Source of the DNA: JAWXBK01 sp034439975
Lineage (GTDB): Bacteria; Pseudomonadota; Alphaproteobacteria; Dongiales; Dongiaceae
DNA length: 43,372 bases
Direction: 5' to 3'
NCBI GenBank assembly: GCA_034439975.1
Contig: JAWXBK010000048.1
Location: 1-43,372, forward strand
Shown: piece after piece, positions 1 to 8,758 of the stretch
How the letters are laid out: every line of letters begins with the position of its first letter
Numbering within the stretch: position 1 is the stretch's first letter
Notes under the pieces: generated by a model
The model's input: the letters and a program-made list of their open reading frames with translations, nothing else
Database searches by the model: none
Told to the model about the DNA's origin: nothing
Position numbers and translations under genes: made by a program

Positions 1-1458
1 ATCGACGTCTCATTGAAGCCGATCATGTCGAGTTACCTGGAGCAGCTTGAGGGGCGGCTTCGTGACGAGGGATATGCGGGCCGTCTGCTCGTCGTTACCT
101 CCCAGGGGATGACCAAGGATGCCAAGGAAGTGGCATCGGCACCCATTCACGCCGTCAAGTCCGGTCCGGCGATGGCACCGGTGGCCGGGCGTCACTATGC
201 GCAACTAGCCGGGTTGGGCGACACAGCAATCATCGCGGACACAGGCGGCACGACCTATGATGTGGCGCTCGTCCGTCATGGCGAGATCCCGGAAACGCGC
301 GAGACCTGGATCGGGCGCCCGTATATCGGCCACATGACCGGATTCCCTTCGATCGATATTCGCAGCGTCGGCGCGGGCGGCGGCAGCATCGCGCGCGTCG
401 ACGAGGGCGGATTGCTGCGTGTCGGTCCGGAAAGCATGGGCGCTTCGCCGGGCCCTGCCTGCTACGGCGCTGGCGGCGACCGCGCCACGGTCACGGATGC
501 GGCCCTGACTCTTGGTTATATCGACCCCGGCAACTTTCTGGGCGGCCGGATGAAGCTGGATCCGATGCTGTCACGAAAAGCAATAGAAGAGCACATTGCC
601 CGGCCACTCGGGATCGACACCGAACCCGCTGCGCTGGCCATTCTGGCGCTGGCGACGGAAACGATGGCCGGCGCGATCGAGGATATTACAGTCAACCAGG
701 GCATCGACCCTCGCAATGCAACACTGGTTGGCGGCGGCGGTGCAGCCGGCCTCAATAGCGTCGCCATCGCGCGTCGTCTCGGTTGCCGGCATGTGCTCTT
801 TCCCGATGCCGGCGCAGCAATCAGTGCTGTTGGCGGGTTACTGTGCCCATTGAGCGACGACAATTCCGAGTTTCACATCACGAGCTCGAGATCGTTCGAT
901 AAAAACGTGGTCAACGACATTCTCGAGCGACTGGAGAAAGCCTGCCTGTCCTTCGTGCAACGTGTCGACGGCGGCTCCTCTTCGAAGATTGCCTATAGTG
1001 TCGAAGCGCGCTATGCCCAGCAGATCTGGGAGATCAAGCTGCCTCTGCGAGCAAGCAAGTTCCGGAGCAATCACGACATCGACGTCGTCGTCACCGATTT
1101 CCACCGACTCCACGAGGAGGTTTTCGCCTTTCAGGACAGCGGGGCCGAGATTGAGTTCATCAACTGGCGCGCTCGGGTTTCGTGCGACTTGCGGCATGGA
1201 CCACTCGGCCACATCGTTTCAACAGCAAGGGACTCAACCTTGGCCGGATCGCGGATGGCCTGGTTCGATGATGCGTCGCGGGATGTTCCGGTGCACGACT
1301 TTGCAGCCCTGCCTTCCGGGAAACCCATCGAGGGCCCCGCCATCATCGAAACGCCGTTGACCACCATCGTGATTGATCCCGACTCGACATTCTGGCGCGA
1401 CGAACGAAGCGGGCTCGTCGTTGAAGTCCGACCCGGGCGGGAAAGGCAGGCGGCATGA
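1..1458 (+). CDS. hyuA: Hydantoinase/oxoprolinase subunit A (HyuA family), 5' end missing
   Basis: This is the C-terminal two thirds of an ATP-dependent hydantoinase/5-oxoprolinase A subunit. The family opens cyclic amides such as hydantoins or 5-oxoproline using ATP, working in the cytoplasm with subunit B. The frame is open from base 1, so the true start lies left of the window and the in-frame TTG at 13 is not the start. Family marks visible are the SGPAMAP segment, the nucleotide-binding ADTGGTTYD near bases 230-260, the VGAGGGS loop near 366-390 and a GASPGPACYG block near 440-470. The stop overlaps the hyuB start (ATGA), implying translational coupling. The substrate cannot be read from sequence; N-methylhydantoin, hydantoin, 5-oxoproline and acetone-carboxylase-like relatives share this fold. 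Confidence 0.9.
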   Translation: MDVSLKPIMSSYLEQLEGRLRDEGYAGRLLVVTSQGMTKDAKEVASAPIHAVKSGPAMAPVAGRHYAQLAGLGDTAIIADTGGTTYDVALVRHGEIPETRETWIGRPYIGHMTGFPSIDIRSVGAGGGSIARVDEGGLLRVGPESMGASPGPACYGAGGDRATVTDAALTLGYIDPGNFLGGRMKLDPMLSRKAIEEHIARPLGIDTEPAALAILALATETMAGAIEDITVNQGIDPRNATLVGGGGAAGLNSVAIARRLGCRHVLFPDAGAAISAVGGLLCPLSDDNSEFHITSSRSFDKNVVNDILERLEKACLSFVQRVDGGSSSKIAYSVEARYAQQIWEIKLPLRASKFRSNHDIDVVVTDFHRLHEEVFAFQDSGAEIEFINWRARVSCDLRHGPLGHIVSTARDSTLAGSRMAWFDDASRDVPVHDFAALPSGKPIEGPAIIETPLTTIVIDPDSTFWRDERSGLVVEVRPGRERQAA

Positions 1459-3266
1459 AATCACCGAACGATCGCGAGCCGGTGAATAGCCTCGATCTTG
1501 CCATCTTCAGTCGACGGATCGAGGGCGTTGCCCGCAAGATGCAGAACACGCTTCTGCGCTCGGCCAGATCCGGTGTCATCAATACCGGCCGGGACTTCTC
1601 CTGCTGTGTGCTTACAGCGGATTCGGAGCTGGTTTCGGTTGCTGAAAGCTTGCCGATTCATGTCATGGCAGGACCCGATCTCATGGCCGAGTCCATGAAA
1701 GAAATGCACCCCGAACTGGCGCCCGGGGACGCGTATCTTCACAATTCTCCCTATCACGGCTGCTCTCATGCAGCCGATCTTTCTGTCCTGGTTCCGGTTT
1801 TCGACGAGTCCGGCCGCCATCGATTTACCGTTCTGGCGAAGGCTCATCAAGCGGACATCGGCAACTCAATTCCGACCACCTACCATGCCGCAGCGCGGGA
1901 TGTGTACGAGGAAGGTGCGCTCATCTTTCCGGCTACGAAGGTGCAGACGCAATACAAGGACATCGATGACATCATTCGCCTCTGCGAGATGCGGATTCGT
2001 GTGCCAGAACAATGGAGAGGCGACTATCTGGCAAGTCTCGGCGCAGCGCGTGTCGGTGAACGGGACCTGACCGCACTGGCGGCCGAGATCGGCTGGGATC
2101 GTCTCGACGAGCTGGTTCGCGCGTGGTTCGACTACAGCGAAACCATGATGAATTTCGCGATCTCCGGCATGCCGGGGGGCACGGTAACCGGCCGAACCAT
2201 GCACGACCCCTTTCCCGGGACGCCGCCCGAGGGGATCCCGATCAATGCGACGGTCGAATGCCGGCCAGATATCGGTCATATCGCAATCGATCTGCGCGAC
2301 AATATCGACTGCCTGCCGAACGGCCTCAATCTGAGCGAGGCATGCGCGCGAACGGCGGCGATGGTCGGGACGTTCAACAGTCTTGGCCTATCGGTACCGA
2401 CCAATGCCGGCTCATTCAGGAGGCTCACGGTGCTGCTGCGCGAGAACTGCGTCGTTGGCATTCCACGCCACCCGACAAGCTGTTCGGTTGCTACCCAGAA
2501 CGTGGCCGATCGCCTGACGAATGCAGTTCATCTGGCATTCTCCCAACTGGGCGAAGGCTATGGGATGGCCGAAGTTGGCGGCGTACAGACGGCAGCCCAG
2601 GCCGTGATATCGGGCCGCGACAGGACCAGAGGAAACCGGGCGTTCGTCGACCAGCTTATTCTCGGGGATACGCTCGGGGCGGGCGGCCCGAAAGCAGACG
2701 GGTGGCTCGCCATGATCACGACCGGAACGGCAGGAATGTCATTCTACGACAGCATCGAGGTCGACGAGATCCGGCATCCGATTCTCGTCCGGCAGCGTCG
2801 CCTTGTACCCGATAGCGAGGGGCCGGGCCGTTTCCGCGGGGCGCCCGCATCGCTGGTCGAATTCGGGCCGCGGGGAACGGCGCTGGAAGCGCTCTACCAG
2901 AGCGACGGCACTGTGCATCCTCCGCAGGGAGCGTGCGGGGGCGGCTCCGGCGCGGGCGCGCGGAATTTTGTGACCCGAAAAGATGGGCAGATCGAACCGG
3001 CAGACGGATGGGCCACCGTGGTATTGGCCGACGGCGATACCGTAACCGGCATTTCGCCCGGCGGTGGCGGCTATGGATCGCCGCTCGACAGAGATCCGGC
3101 CCTGGTCGCAGCCGATGTGCGGGCGGGTTACGTCACGCGCGAGCGTGCGCGCGCCGTATACGGTGTCGAGACAGATGCCGCCGGAAATCTCGAATCGGCC
3201 GCGACTGCCCGCCTGCGAGAGAGCAGGGTTGCAGTTGGAGGATTATTGAGGACTTCCGGGAAGTAG
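1455..3266 (+). CDS. hyuB: Hydantoinase/oxoprolinase subunit B (HyuB family)
   Basis: A 603-residue protein of the hydantoinase B/oxoprolinase family, the partner of the upstream A subunit in ATP-dependent cyclic amide hydrolysis. Typical blocks are seen in order: an RSARSGVINTGRDFS-type N-terminus, the YLHNSPYHGCSHAAD block around residues 94-108 that holds likely metal or catalytic ligands, and the C-terminal glycine-rich SPGGGGYGSPLDRDP block near residue 534. Length fits the usual 500-700 residues. The ATG overlaps the hyuA stop by four bases. It ends facing the leftward ABC operon with only 33 bases between stop codons. The operon upstream of hyuA is outside the window, so the pathway remains open. 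Confidence 0.92.
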   Translation: MKSPNDREPVNSLDLAIFSRRIEGVARKMQNTLLRSARSGVINTGRDFSCCVLTADSELVSVAESLPIHVMAGPDLMAESMKEMHPELAPGDAYLHNSPYHGCSHAADLSVLVPVFDESGRHRFTVLAKAHQADIGNSIPTTYHAAARDVYEEGALIFPATKVQTQYKDIDDIIRLCEMRIRVPEQWRGDYLASLGAARVGERDLTALAAEIGWDRLDELVRAWFDYSETMMNFAISGMPGGTVTGRTMHDPFPGTPPEGIPINATVECRPDIGHIAIDLRDNIDCLPNGLNLSEACARTAAMVGTFNSLGLSVPTNAGSFRRLTVLLRENCVVGIPRHPTSCSVATQNVADRLTNAVHLAFSQLGEGYGMAEVGGVQTAAQAVISGRDRTRGNRAFVDQLILGDTLGAGGPKADGWLAMITTGTAGMSFYDSIEVDEIRHPILVRQRRLVPDSEGPGRFRGAPASLVEFGPRGTALEALYQSDGTVHPPQGACGGGSGAGARNFVTRKDGQIEPADGWATVVLADGDTVTGISPGGGGYGSPLDRDPALVAADVRAGYVTRERARAVYGVETDAAGNLESAATARLRESRVAVGGLLRTSGK

Positions 3267-3287
3267 CGAATTCCGCCACCTCCCGGA
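3255..3287. terminator. Weak hairpin between convergent genes
   Basis: TCCGGGA at 3255-3261 pairs with TCCCGGA at 3281-3287 across a 19-base loop that includes the hyuB stop, followed by a short T-rich stretch (TTCCTTTT). It sits exactly where two operons converge and could stop transcription from the left. The stem is only 7 bp and the loop is long, so this is tentative. Confidence 0.3.
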
Positions 3288-3299
3288 TTCCTTTTGCGA

Positions 3300-4484
3300 T
3301 CAGGCGTTCTTGAAGCGCGACATTTCGCGCTCGTAGGATTCGATGTCATCCGGCCAACCGGAATTCCAGAACAGCTCATGGGCAAATTTCTTGTCGAGCT
3401 TGCTGATCGTATCCTCGATCGCTGCGACATCCGCGCTTGCCCATCCCGCCGCCTCGCCGTAGGCCATTCCGAGATCGGAACGTGGCGTAACGTAACCCCG
3501 CAGCACTGCAATCTGCGCTGCGTATGCTCCGCCCAGGAACCAGTTCAGAGCGGTATAGATCTGGTCGAGGTTCCCGCGATCCTGTGCTTGCTTGGGGATG
3601 AAGGCGTTGATCATCCATTTGTCATAGCCCTCGATCGTCCAGGCATATTCCACCGGAACACCTTGGGCGCGAGCCTCCAGAGCTGCAGGCTCCCATGCGG
3701 ACTCGGCTGCCACCTCCTGGTTCACCAGCAGCGAAACCTGCTCGTCGTAAGTGACCCAGAAAGTGCGGAACTGGCCGGCCTTCTTCCGTTCGATCAGGAA
3801 ATTCGCTACCGACTCGCATTCGCTTGCGGTCAGATTGCCGGGATTGCCGATGTCCGCAAGATTGTGAAACTTCAGATAGGCGGCGCAATGCTGGAGCGTA
3901 AAAAAGCTGTCATCGAGGGCCACCATGCCCTTCGTCGCTTCATTGTCGAAAAGAATATTCCATGAAACTGGCTCAGGCGCCGGCGGTGCTCCAACCAGCT
4001 CGGGGAAGTAAGCGAACGAGTCGGCGTTCATGACCAGAGGGACGCTCCACAGAGCGCCCTCGCCACCCATGATCAGCGGGCTGGTCTGTACGCTTTCGGA
4101 GACGCCCTCCCAATTGGCCATGCGTGAACTGTCGACCTGAAGGAGATGACCTTTTTCAGCGAGTCCTTTCCACGGGCCGCTGAAAGCTGCAAAGAGGTCA
4201 TAACGCTCTCCGGCATCATTCGCTTCGACTTCGTGGAGAAATGTTCCGATCGCGTCATCGATGGGCGTGAACTCCACCTTCAGGCCGGTGTCCTTCTCGA
4301 ACTCCGACCAGTCCGGCAGTGCGACAGTGGTAACACCCATGATTCGAATGACATCGTCCGCTGCATGGGCCCGGCGTATTGGACCGGTGATGATGCTTGG
4401 TGCTGCGAGAACGGTTGCCGCAGCGGCCGTGCCTTTCAGAACTTGCCGTCTTGAGATCCTTGACCTTGAAGTCTTGCGAGTCAT
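3300..4484 (-). CDS. ABC transporter substrate-binding protein, polyamine/extracellular solute family 1, Tat-exported
   Basis: A 394-residue periplasmic binding protein and the last gene of a four-gene leftward importer operon. The N-terminus carries a twin-arginine signal (SRRQVLKG near residues 11-18, then an alanine-rich core and an AHA-A cleavage site near residue 41), so it is probably exported folded by the Tat system. The mature part follows the PotD-like family 1 pattern. A clear ribosome site (GGAGG) lies 6 bases before the ATG. It is separated by 27 bases from the ATPase gene. The family binds polyamines, amino-acid derivatives or similar cations; the ligand here is not readable. 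Convergence with hyuAB makes a nitrogenous ligand an attractive but unproved guess. Confidence 0.88.
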   Translation of the reverse strand: MTRKTSRSRISRRQVLKGTAAAATVLAAPSIITGPIRRAHAADDVIRIMGVTTVALPDWSEFEKDTGLKVEFTPIDDAIGTFLHEVEANDAGERYDLFAAFSGPWKGLAEKGHLLQVDSSRMANWEGVSESVQTSPLIMGGEGALWSVPLVMNADSFAYFPELVGAPPAPEPVSWNILFDNEATKGMVALDDSFFTLQHCAAYLKFHNLADIGNPGNLTASECESVANFLIERKKAGQFRTFWVTYDEQVSLLVNQEVAAESAWEPAALEARAQGVPVEYAWTIEGYDKWMINAFIPKQAQDRGNLDQIYTALNWFLGGAYAAQIAVLRGYVTPRSDLGMAYGEAAGWASADVAAIEDTISKLDKKFAHELFWNSGWPDDIESYEREMSRFKNA

Positions 4485-4511
4485 TTCGTTCCTCCCACTG
4501 ATGATCCGGCT

Positions 4512-5633
4512 TCAGGTTTGCCGGGTTGATGGATTCATTGGACCTATGACGCAATGCCGGGAATCCCAGAGCGCAAATCCGGTTTCAGGGAGCGCCCCGG
4601 CGTCAACCTGTCGGCACACCAGTGTGCCGACCTGGGTTTCGAGTTCGGTATCGTAGTGATTGCCCTTGTAGATTCTGAGGCGCGGCTTGCACCGGACAGA
4701 ATTAATTCCCGCGTTGGCAGGAGCAGCGCCGGATGAAATCCGCAGGCGTTCGGCACGGATGGCGAGAAATACACTTTCACCAACCGAGGGTGAGAAACCG
4801 GGTATTGGTTGACCGACAATGTCTGCGCCGCTCACGGCGACAATTGTTTCTCCCGATTTACAGCTGCTCACGCGACCTTCCAAAACATTCTCAATCCCCA
4901 TGAAGTCAGCGACAAAACGGGATTGCGGGCGATCAAACAGATCCTGCGGCGAGCCGTCCTGGATGATACGCCCCTTGTTGAGAAGGACGATGCGGCCACT
5001 CATCGTCAACGCTTCCTCCTGGCTGTGCGTCACCAGTATGAAGGTTGTTCCGAGGGATTTCTGGAGACGCAGCAACTCGACCTGCATGTCCCGGCGAAGC
5101 CGTTCGTCCAGCGCGCCAAGCGGCTCGTCGAGAAGGAGGATATCGGGTTCTGTTACAAGCGCACGGGCAAGTGCGATGCGCTGCCGCTCTCCGCCGCTCA
5201 GCTGATGGACCCGTCGGTCGTACTTGTCAGGCAGGCGCACCATTTCCAATGCTTCCATGGCGCGGCGGCGACGTTCTGCCGGCGGGCGCTTACGCACCAG
5301 AAGGCCGTATTCAATGTTCTTGCCGACACTCATATGCGGAAACAAACCATAATGCTGAAACACTGTGGCGACATTGCGATGGTTGGCCGGGATCTCGCGA
5401 ACGTCCTGACCCGAGATCTTGAGGTCAACGATTTCTGACGGTGTCTCAAGGCCGGCGACGATACGCAAAAGCGTCGTCTTTCCGGAACCGCTCGGCCCCA
5501 GCAGCGTAACAAAATCGCCTCGAGGGACCGTCAACGACACGCGATCGAGCGCCAAGACATTGCCGAACCGTTTGGTTGTATCCCGAACGACGAGAATGGG
5601 TTCGTCGAGACGGTTACTGTTCGTCGCGGCCAT
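4512..5633 (-). CDS. ABC transporter ATP-binding protein (PotA-like)
   Basis: A 373-residue ATPase of the spermidine/putrescine/Fe3+ importer class, energising the two permeases encoded just upstream. Walker A GPSGSGKT is at 46-53, the ABC signature LSGGERQ at 145-151, Walker B ILLLDE at 165-170, and a C-terminal region of about 120 residues fits a TOBE-type regulatory domain. The start chosen is the ATG at 5633, which overlaps the permease stop by one base (TGATG). A longer reading to 5762 would overlap the permease by 130 bases and adds residues unlike the family. The substrate is not determined by the ATPase. Confidence 0.92.
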   Translation of the reverse strand: MAATNSNRLDEPILVVRDTTKRFGNVLALDRVSLTVPRGDFVTLLGPSGSGKTTLLRIVAGLETPSEIVDLKISGQDVREIPANHRNVATVFQHYGLFPHMSVGKNIEYGLLVRKRPPAERRRRAMEALEMVRLPDKYDRRVHQLSGGERQRIALARALVTEPDILLLDEPLGALDERLRRDMQVELLRLQKSLGTTFILVTHSQEEALTMSGRIVLLNKGRIIQDGSPQDLFDRPQSRFVADFMGIENVLEGRVSSCKSGETIVAVSGADIVGQPIPGFSPSVGESVFLAIRAERLRISSGAAPANAGINSVRCKPRLRIYKGNHYDTELETQVGTLVCRQVDAGALPETGFALWDSRHCVIGPMNPSTRQT

Positions 5634-6475
5634 CAGGCAGCTCCTCCTTTGAACAGCTGCCGGAGCGCGATGATTGTCAGACCAAGGCTGGCGATCGTGA
5701 TCAATGTGCTCAGACCGTAGATGAGTGGAACCATGGTGGTGTGGGAAGAAGCCTCTGCCCACTGAAAGAGTGGCAGTGTTGTCGTGCCACCACGAAGGTA
5801 AATGCTGCGCGGCAGCTCATTCAGTGACAGCAGGAATCCAAAGAATCCGGCGGACAGGATGCCTGGGAAAAGCAACGGCATTTCTATATCCCGGAATCGT
5901 CGCCACCTGCCGGCACCCAGATCCATAGCGCTCTCCAGGAGTCGTGTATCGAACCGGCCAGCGACCACGAGCACGCCGAGCAGCGCGAACGGGAATGCCC
6001 ATACGAAGTGGGCAAAGATCAGCGACCAGAGGCCGGTTCGGACGCCGAGAAACAGGCGATAGAACATGATGAAGTCGACACCCAGCATTACCCCCGGGAC
6101 GAAAAGGACAACCAGGAACACGAGCAGAAGCCAGGCGCCGGTGCGGCCGATATGCGGCAGTGTTCGCCCGACGGCAGTTGCTGTGATCATGCAAAGAATG
6201 GATACGATGGTTGCGATGCCGAGGCTTGTCAGAAGGGGATCAAGCCAGCGCGGATCAGCGAACAGTTTCTCGTACCAGGCGAGCGTAAACGGGCCCGGCT
6301 TTCCAGTAAGCGGGCGTTCGCTGACGGACATCAGGGCAAGCCAGGCGACTGGCCCGTACATCAGCAGAACGCCAAGGCAACCAAATGCAATCGCCATCGC
6401 CTTGGCCAACCGCAGCATGGCACTTTCTCGGCGTGCGACGCGCATCAATGCCGCCCCGGCCAGTGCGTCCGTCAT
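5633..6475 (-). CDS. ABC transporter permease (PotC-like)
   Basis: A 280-residue inner-membrane permease with about six hydrophobic segments and the cytoplasmic EAA-type loop (ESAMDLGAGRWRRFRDIEMPL, roughly residues 186-206) that docks with the ATPase. It is the second permease of the operon and matches the PotC half of polyamine-type importers. Its ATG overlaps the previous permease's stop by four bases, and its own stop overlaps the ATPase start by one base, so the three genes are translationally coupled. Confidence 0.9.
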   Translation of the reverse strand: MTDALAGAALMRVARRESAMLRLAKAMAIAFGCLGVLLMYGPVAWLALMSVSERPLTGKPGPFTLAWYEKLFADPRWLDPLLTSLGIATIVSILCMITATAVGRTLPHIGRTGAWLLLVFLVVLFVPGVMLGVDFIMFYRLFLGVRTGLWSLIFAHFVWAFPFALLGVLVVAGRFDTRLLESAMDLGAGRWRRFRDIEMPLLFPGILSAGFFGFLLSLNELPRSIYLRGGTTTLPLFQWAEASSHTTMVPLIYGLSTLITIASLGLTIIALRQLFKGGAA

Positions 6476-7374
6476 TTCCGGAGCCCTTCAACGAGGGACG
6501 CGCCCTTTCCAATCCGGCGCAAGGCCAGCACGATCAGAAGCTGCAGCGCGGCAATGATCGCCAGGATCAGCGCAGACATGGCGGCCGCGACGGAGTAGTT
6601 GAGCGCCGTTATCAGATCGAGCATGGCGCCACCGAGCATGAGTACCTGCTGACCCCCAATCACCTTGGCGACAACGTCGTCACCAAGCATGGGGACGAAG
6701 CTGAAAATGATGCCTGCAAGAATACCGGGCATTGAAAGGGGCAGAATTACATGCCGGAGCGTTTGCCAGGGCGAGGCGCCGATATCCTTGCTTGCTTCGA
6801 TGAGATCGTCGTCGATCAGGATGAGTGACAGAAATATCGGCCAGACCATGTTCGGAAGGAACGGTCCGAGGAGCCCGAAATGAACTGCGGGCTCGGAGAA
6901 GAGGAGCCATGTCAGTGGCCGCTCAATCAGGCCAAGTTCCATCAAGCCGCTATTGATCGGCCCCATCAGTCCCAGCACCGGCCGCCAGATGACGACACGG
7001 GCTGTGTCGCTGAGAAAGAAAGGGGCGGTCAGCAGTGTCCAGATCACGATCTTCCAGGTCGTCGATCGCAGGCCTTTCGCCAGCCATAGGGCGAAGGGAA
7101 AGGAGATAAGAAGAAGTATGGCGGTGACGGTGGCCGCGATCCGTATGGTCCGTGCGGTTACCTCCCAGCGACCTGTAAGAAAAATTTCGCGGTAGGCATT
7201 CAGGGTAAAATTGAGATCCAACCCCTCCGCGCTGACCCGAACGAACGAGAACAATACCACCCCGGCCATCGGCAGCAGGACACCGAGACACCAGACGATC
7301 GAGAAGGTGAAGACGGCCCAGTCACCGGTGGGGGGCCTGCGAAGCAAGGATCGCCAATTCGTGATGCCACTCAA
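6472..7374 (-). CDS. ABC transporter permease (PotB-like)
   Basis: A 300-residue inner-membrane permease and the first gene of the leftward importer operon. It has an N-terminal membrane segment near residues 20-43, a periplasmic loop, then further membrane segments. An EAA loop (EASKDIGASPWQTLRHVILP) lies near residues 193-212. This is the PotB-type partner of the following permease. The operon promoter should lie to the right, in the 430-base gap before the GntR gene, which reads in the same direction, so read-through from the regulator is also possible. Confidence 0.9.
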   Translation of the reverse strand: MSGITNWRSLLRRPPTGDWAVFTFSIVWCLGVLLPMAGVVLFSFVRVSAEGLDLNFTLNAYREIFLTGRWEVTARTIRIAATVTAILLLISFPFALWLAKGLRSTTWKIVIWTLLTAPFFLSDTARVVIWRPVLGLMGPINSGLMELGLIERPLTWLLFSEPAVHFGLLGPFLPNMVWPIFLSLILIDDDLIEASKDIGASPWQTLRHVILPLSMPGILAGIIFSFVPMLGDDVVAKVIGGQQVLMLGGAMLDLITALNYSVAAAMSALILAIIAALQLLIVLALRRIGKGASLVEGLRK

Positions 7375-7804
7375 CAGCTGCCGGGCCTCCCGTGACGCAC
7401 CTCATACTGGACCGGCCGCTATCGCGCTGGCCGAATCCAAGCCTTTGCTCCATCGGGGGTCGGAGCCAAGTGCAATAATCTGCGTTACCGGGCGGTTCCA
7501 GGAATGGGCAAATGGGCAATGGCAGGCATTGTTTTCCTTAATGAAGTTCCGCGTTCCGGCGCGTTCCGCTCGGCTACGGCTAATGAATGTCCAGCGGGGT
7601 TTTGGGAATGAAGGAGTTCTGGCTCGTCGTAGCCCGTCTAGGGAGCGAGGATGAGACAGAATTCCCGGCCGCCAGGGCCGCCCAGCAGTGCGCAGCGCTC
7701 AGGAAGTCATTGAAGGCGCCCAACACCTTACGGCGGCTGTGAGGCTTCGACCTGCCCCCGCATTTCTGGACCACAGATAACTGGAGGATTCTAATTTAGG
7801 ATCC
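7375..7804. other. 430-base intergenic region, no gene recognised
   Basis: This gap lies between the GntR regulator and the importer operon, both read leftward, and should hold the importer promoter. A 65-codon leftward frame at 7580-7774 exists but has no family resemblance, no clear ribosome site and skewed composition, so it is not called. A short run of GCGTTCCG-like repeats lies near 7550-7570. No convincing terminator or remnant was identified. Confidence 0.5.
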
Positions 7805-8539
7805 CTAATCGCTCGATGCAGTTTGGCGTGAGATGCCCTCGATGCCCGGACGCGACTGAAATCGTTTCAGCGATTCGCCCAAGCGCTGACGCGTATGCTC
7901 ACAGTGCTCCTGGGTCAATGTCCGAACCATGGCTGCGTCGCGCTCTTTAAAGGCAGCGAGGATCTGGCGGTGTTCTTGTTGAGCTGCTTTCAGCCCATGT
8001 CCGGAAACATGATCAATCCAGACGTACCTCTCGACAGCATCCAAGAGTGACATTGCCACTTTGGCGAGATGTTGTCGGCCGCTGATCCGGAATAGGGACA
8101 GATGGAAGTCACGATTCAAAGCTGCCCAGCGCCCGAGATCGACCGTCTCGGGGTCCGAACATTTCTCCATGTCCCTGACAATCTCCTCCAGGTGGGCGAC
8201 GTCTTCGTCAGTTCTCTGCATCGCTGAATGATACGATGTGCGTCCTTCGATCCAAATTCGCATCTCGAAGATGTCATCGATTTCCGCGGGATCGAGAGAC
8301 TCGACTAAAAAACCGTGATGGCGACGGGAGACGACAAGGCCTTCCGATTCCAGCCGCCGCAACGCTTCACGGACCGGCGCTATGCTTAGTCCCAGCCGTG
8401 CAGCGATGTGGGCTTGCTTCAGGGGTTCGTTCGGCGCAAGAGCGCCTGAGATAATCTCACGGCGCAGAAGTTCATGCGCATAATCCGGCAAGCTCTTGAG
8501 CGAGTTCCGTAACGCATGCGCCGCGTCGTATTTGGACAT
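7805..8539 (-). CDS. GntR family transcriptional regulator, FCD (FadR) subfamily
   Basis: A 244-residue one-component regulator. Residues about 16-80 form the winged helix-turn-helix (LKQAHIAARLGLSIAPVREALRRL carries the recognition helix), and residues about 87-215 form an all-helical FCD ligand domain starting at the FEMRIWIEG segment, where acidic and histidine residues usually bind a metal and a small carboxylate or sugar acid. The start chosen is the ATG at 8539. The frame stays open to 8707, but the extra 56 residues do not resemble the family. It stands between two importer operons and may control either. A GTATAC-centred motif lies just upstream. Confidence 0.9.
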   Translation of the reverse strand: MSKYDAAHALRNSLKSLPDYAHELLRREIISGALAPNEPLKQAHIAARLGLSIAPVREALRRLESEGLVVSRRHHGFLVESLDPAEIDDIFEMRIWIEGRTSYHSAMQRTDEDVAHLEEIVRDMEKCSDPETVDLGRWAALNRDFHLSLFRISGRQHLAKVAMSLLDAVERYVWIDHVSGHGLKAAQQEHRQILAAFKERDAAMVRTLTQEHCEHTRQRLGESLKRFQSRPGIEGISRQTASSD

Positions 8540-8570
8540 CAATGACTCGTCATCTTTCTCAGTCTCTGAA

Positions 8571-8582
8571 AAGTATACATTG
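8571..8582 (-). promoter_or_regulatory. Possible GntR/FCD operator (GTATAC core)
   Basis: AAGTATACAT with its central palindrome GTATAC lies about 35 bases upstream of the regulator start. Several FCD-type GntR proteins bind GTATAC-like palindromes, so this could be an autoregulatory site. The flanks are only partly symmetric and no second copy was found near the importer genes, so confidence is low. Confidence 0.3.
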
Positions 8583-8758
8583 GTTTGCAACTCGAAACTT
8601 AATTTTCGAGGTGGCTCCCGACCGCCGGGCGAATGTCCGCGAAAGCAGGGGGCCCGGCAGCTCCCTGGTACGTGTCCGGCGATACGATAAGAAAATGGGC
8701 GCGCCATGCTGGCGCGCCCATGTCACAGCAACAAGCGACCGTCGGCAGAGAGATGGAT

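Noticed and set aside
7580..7774. 65-codon leftward frame in the gap before the importer operon
   Set aside because: No family resemblance and no ribosome site; composition is like other non-coding frames here.
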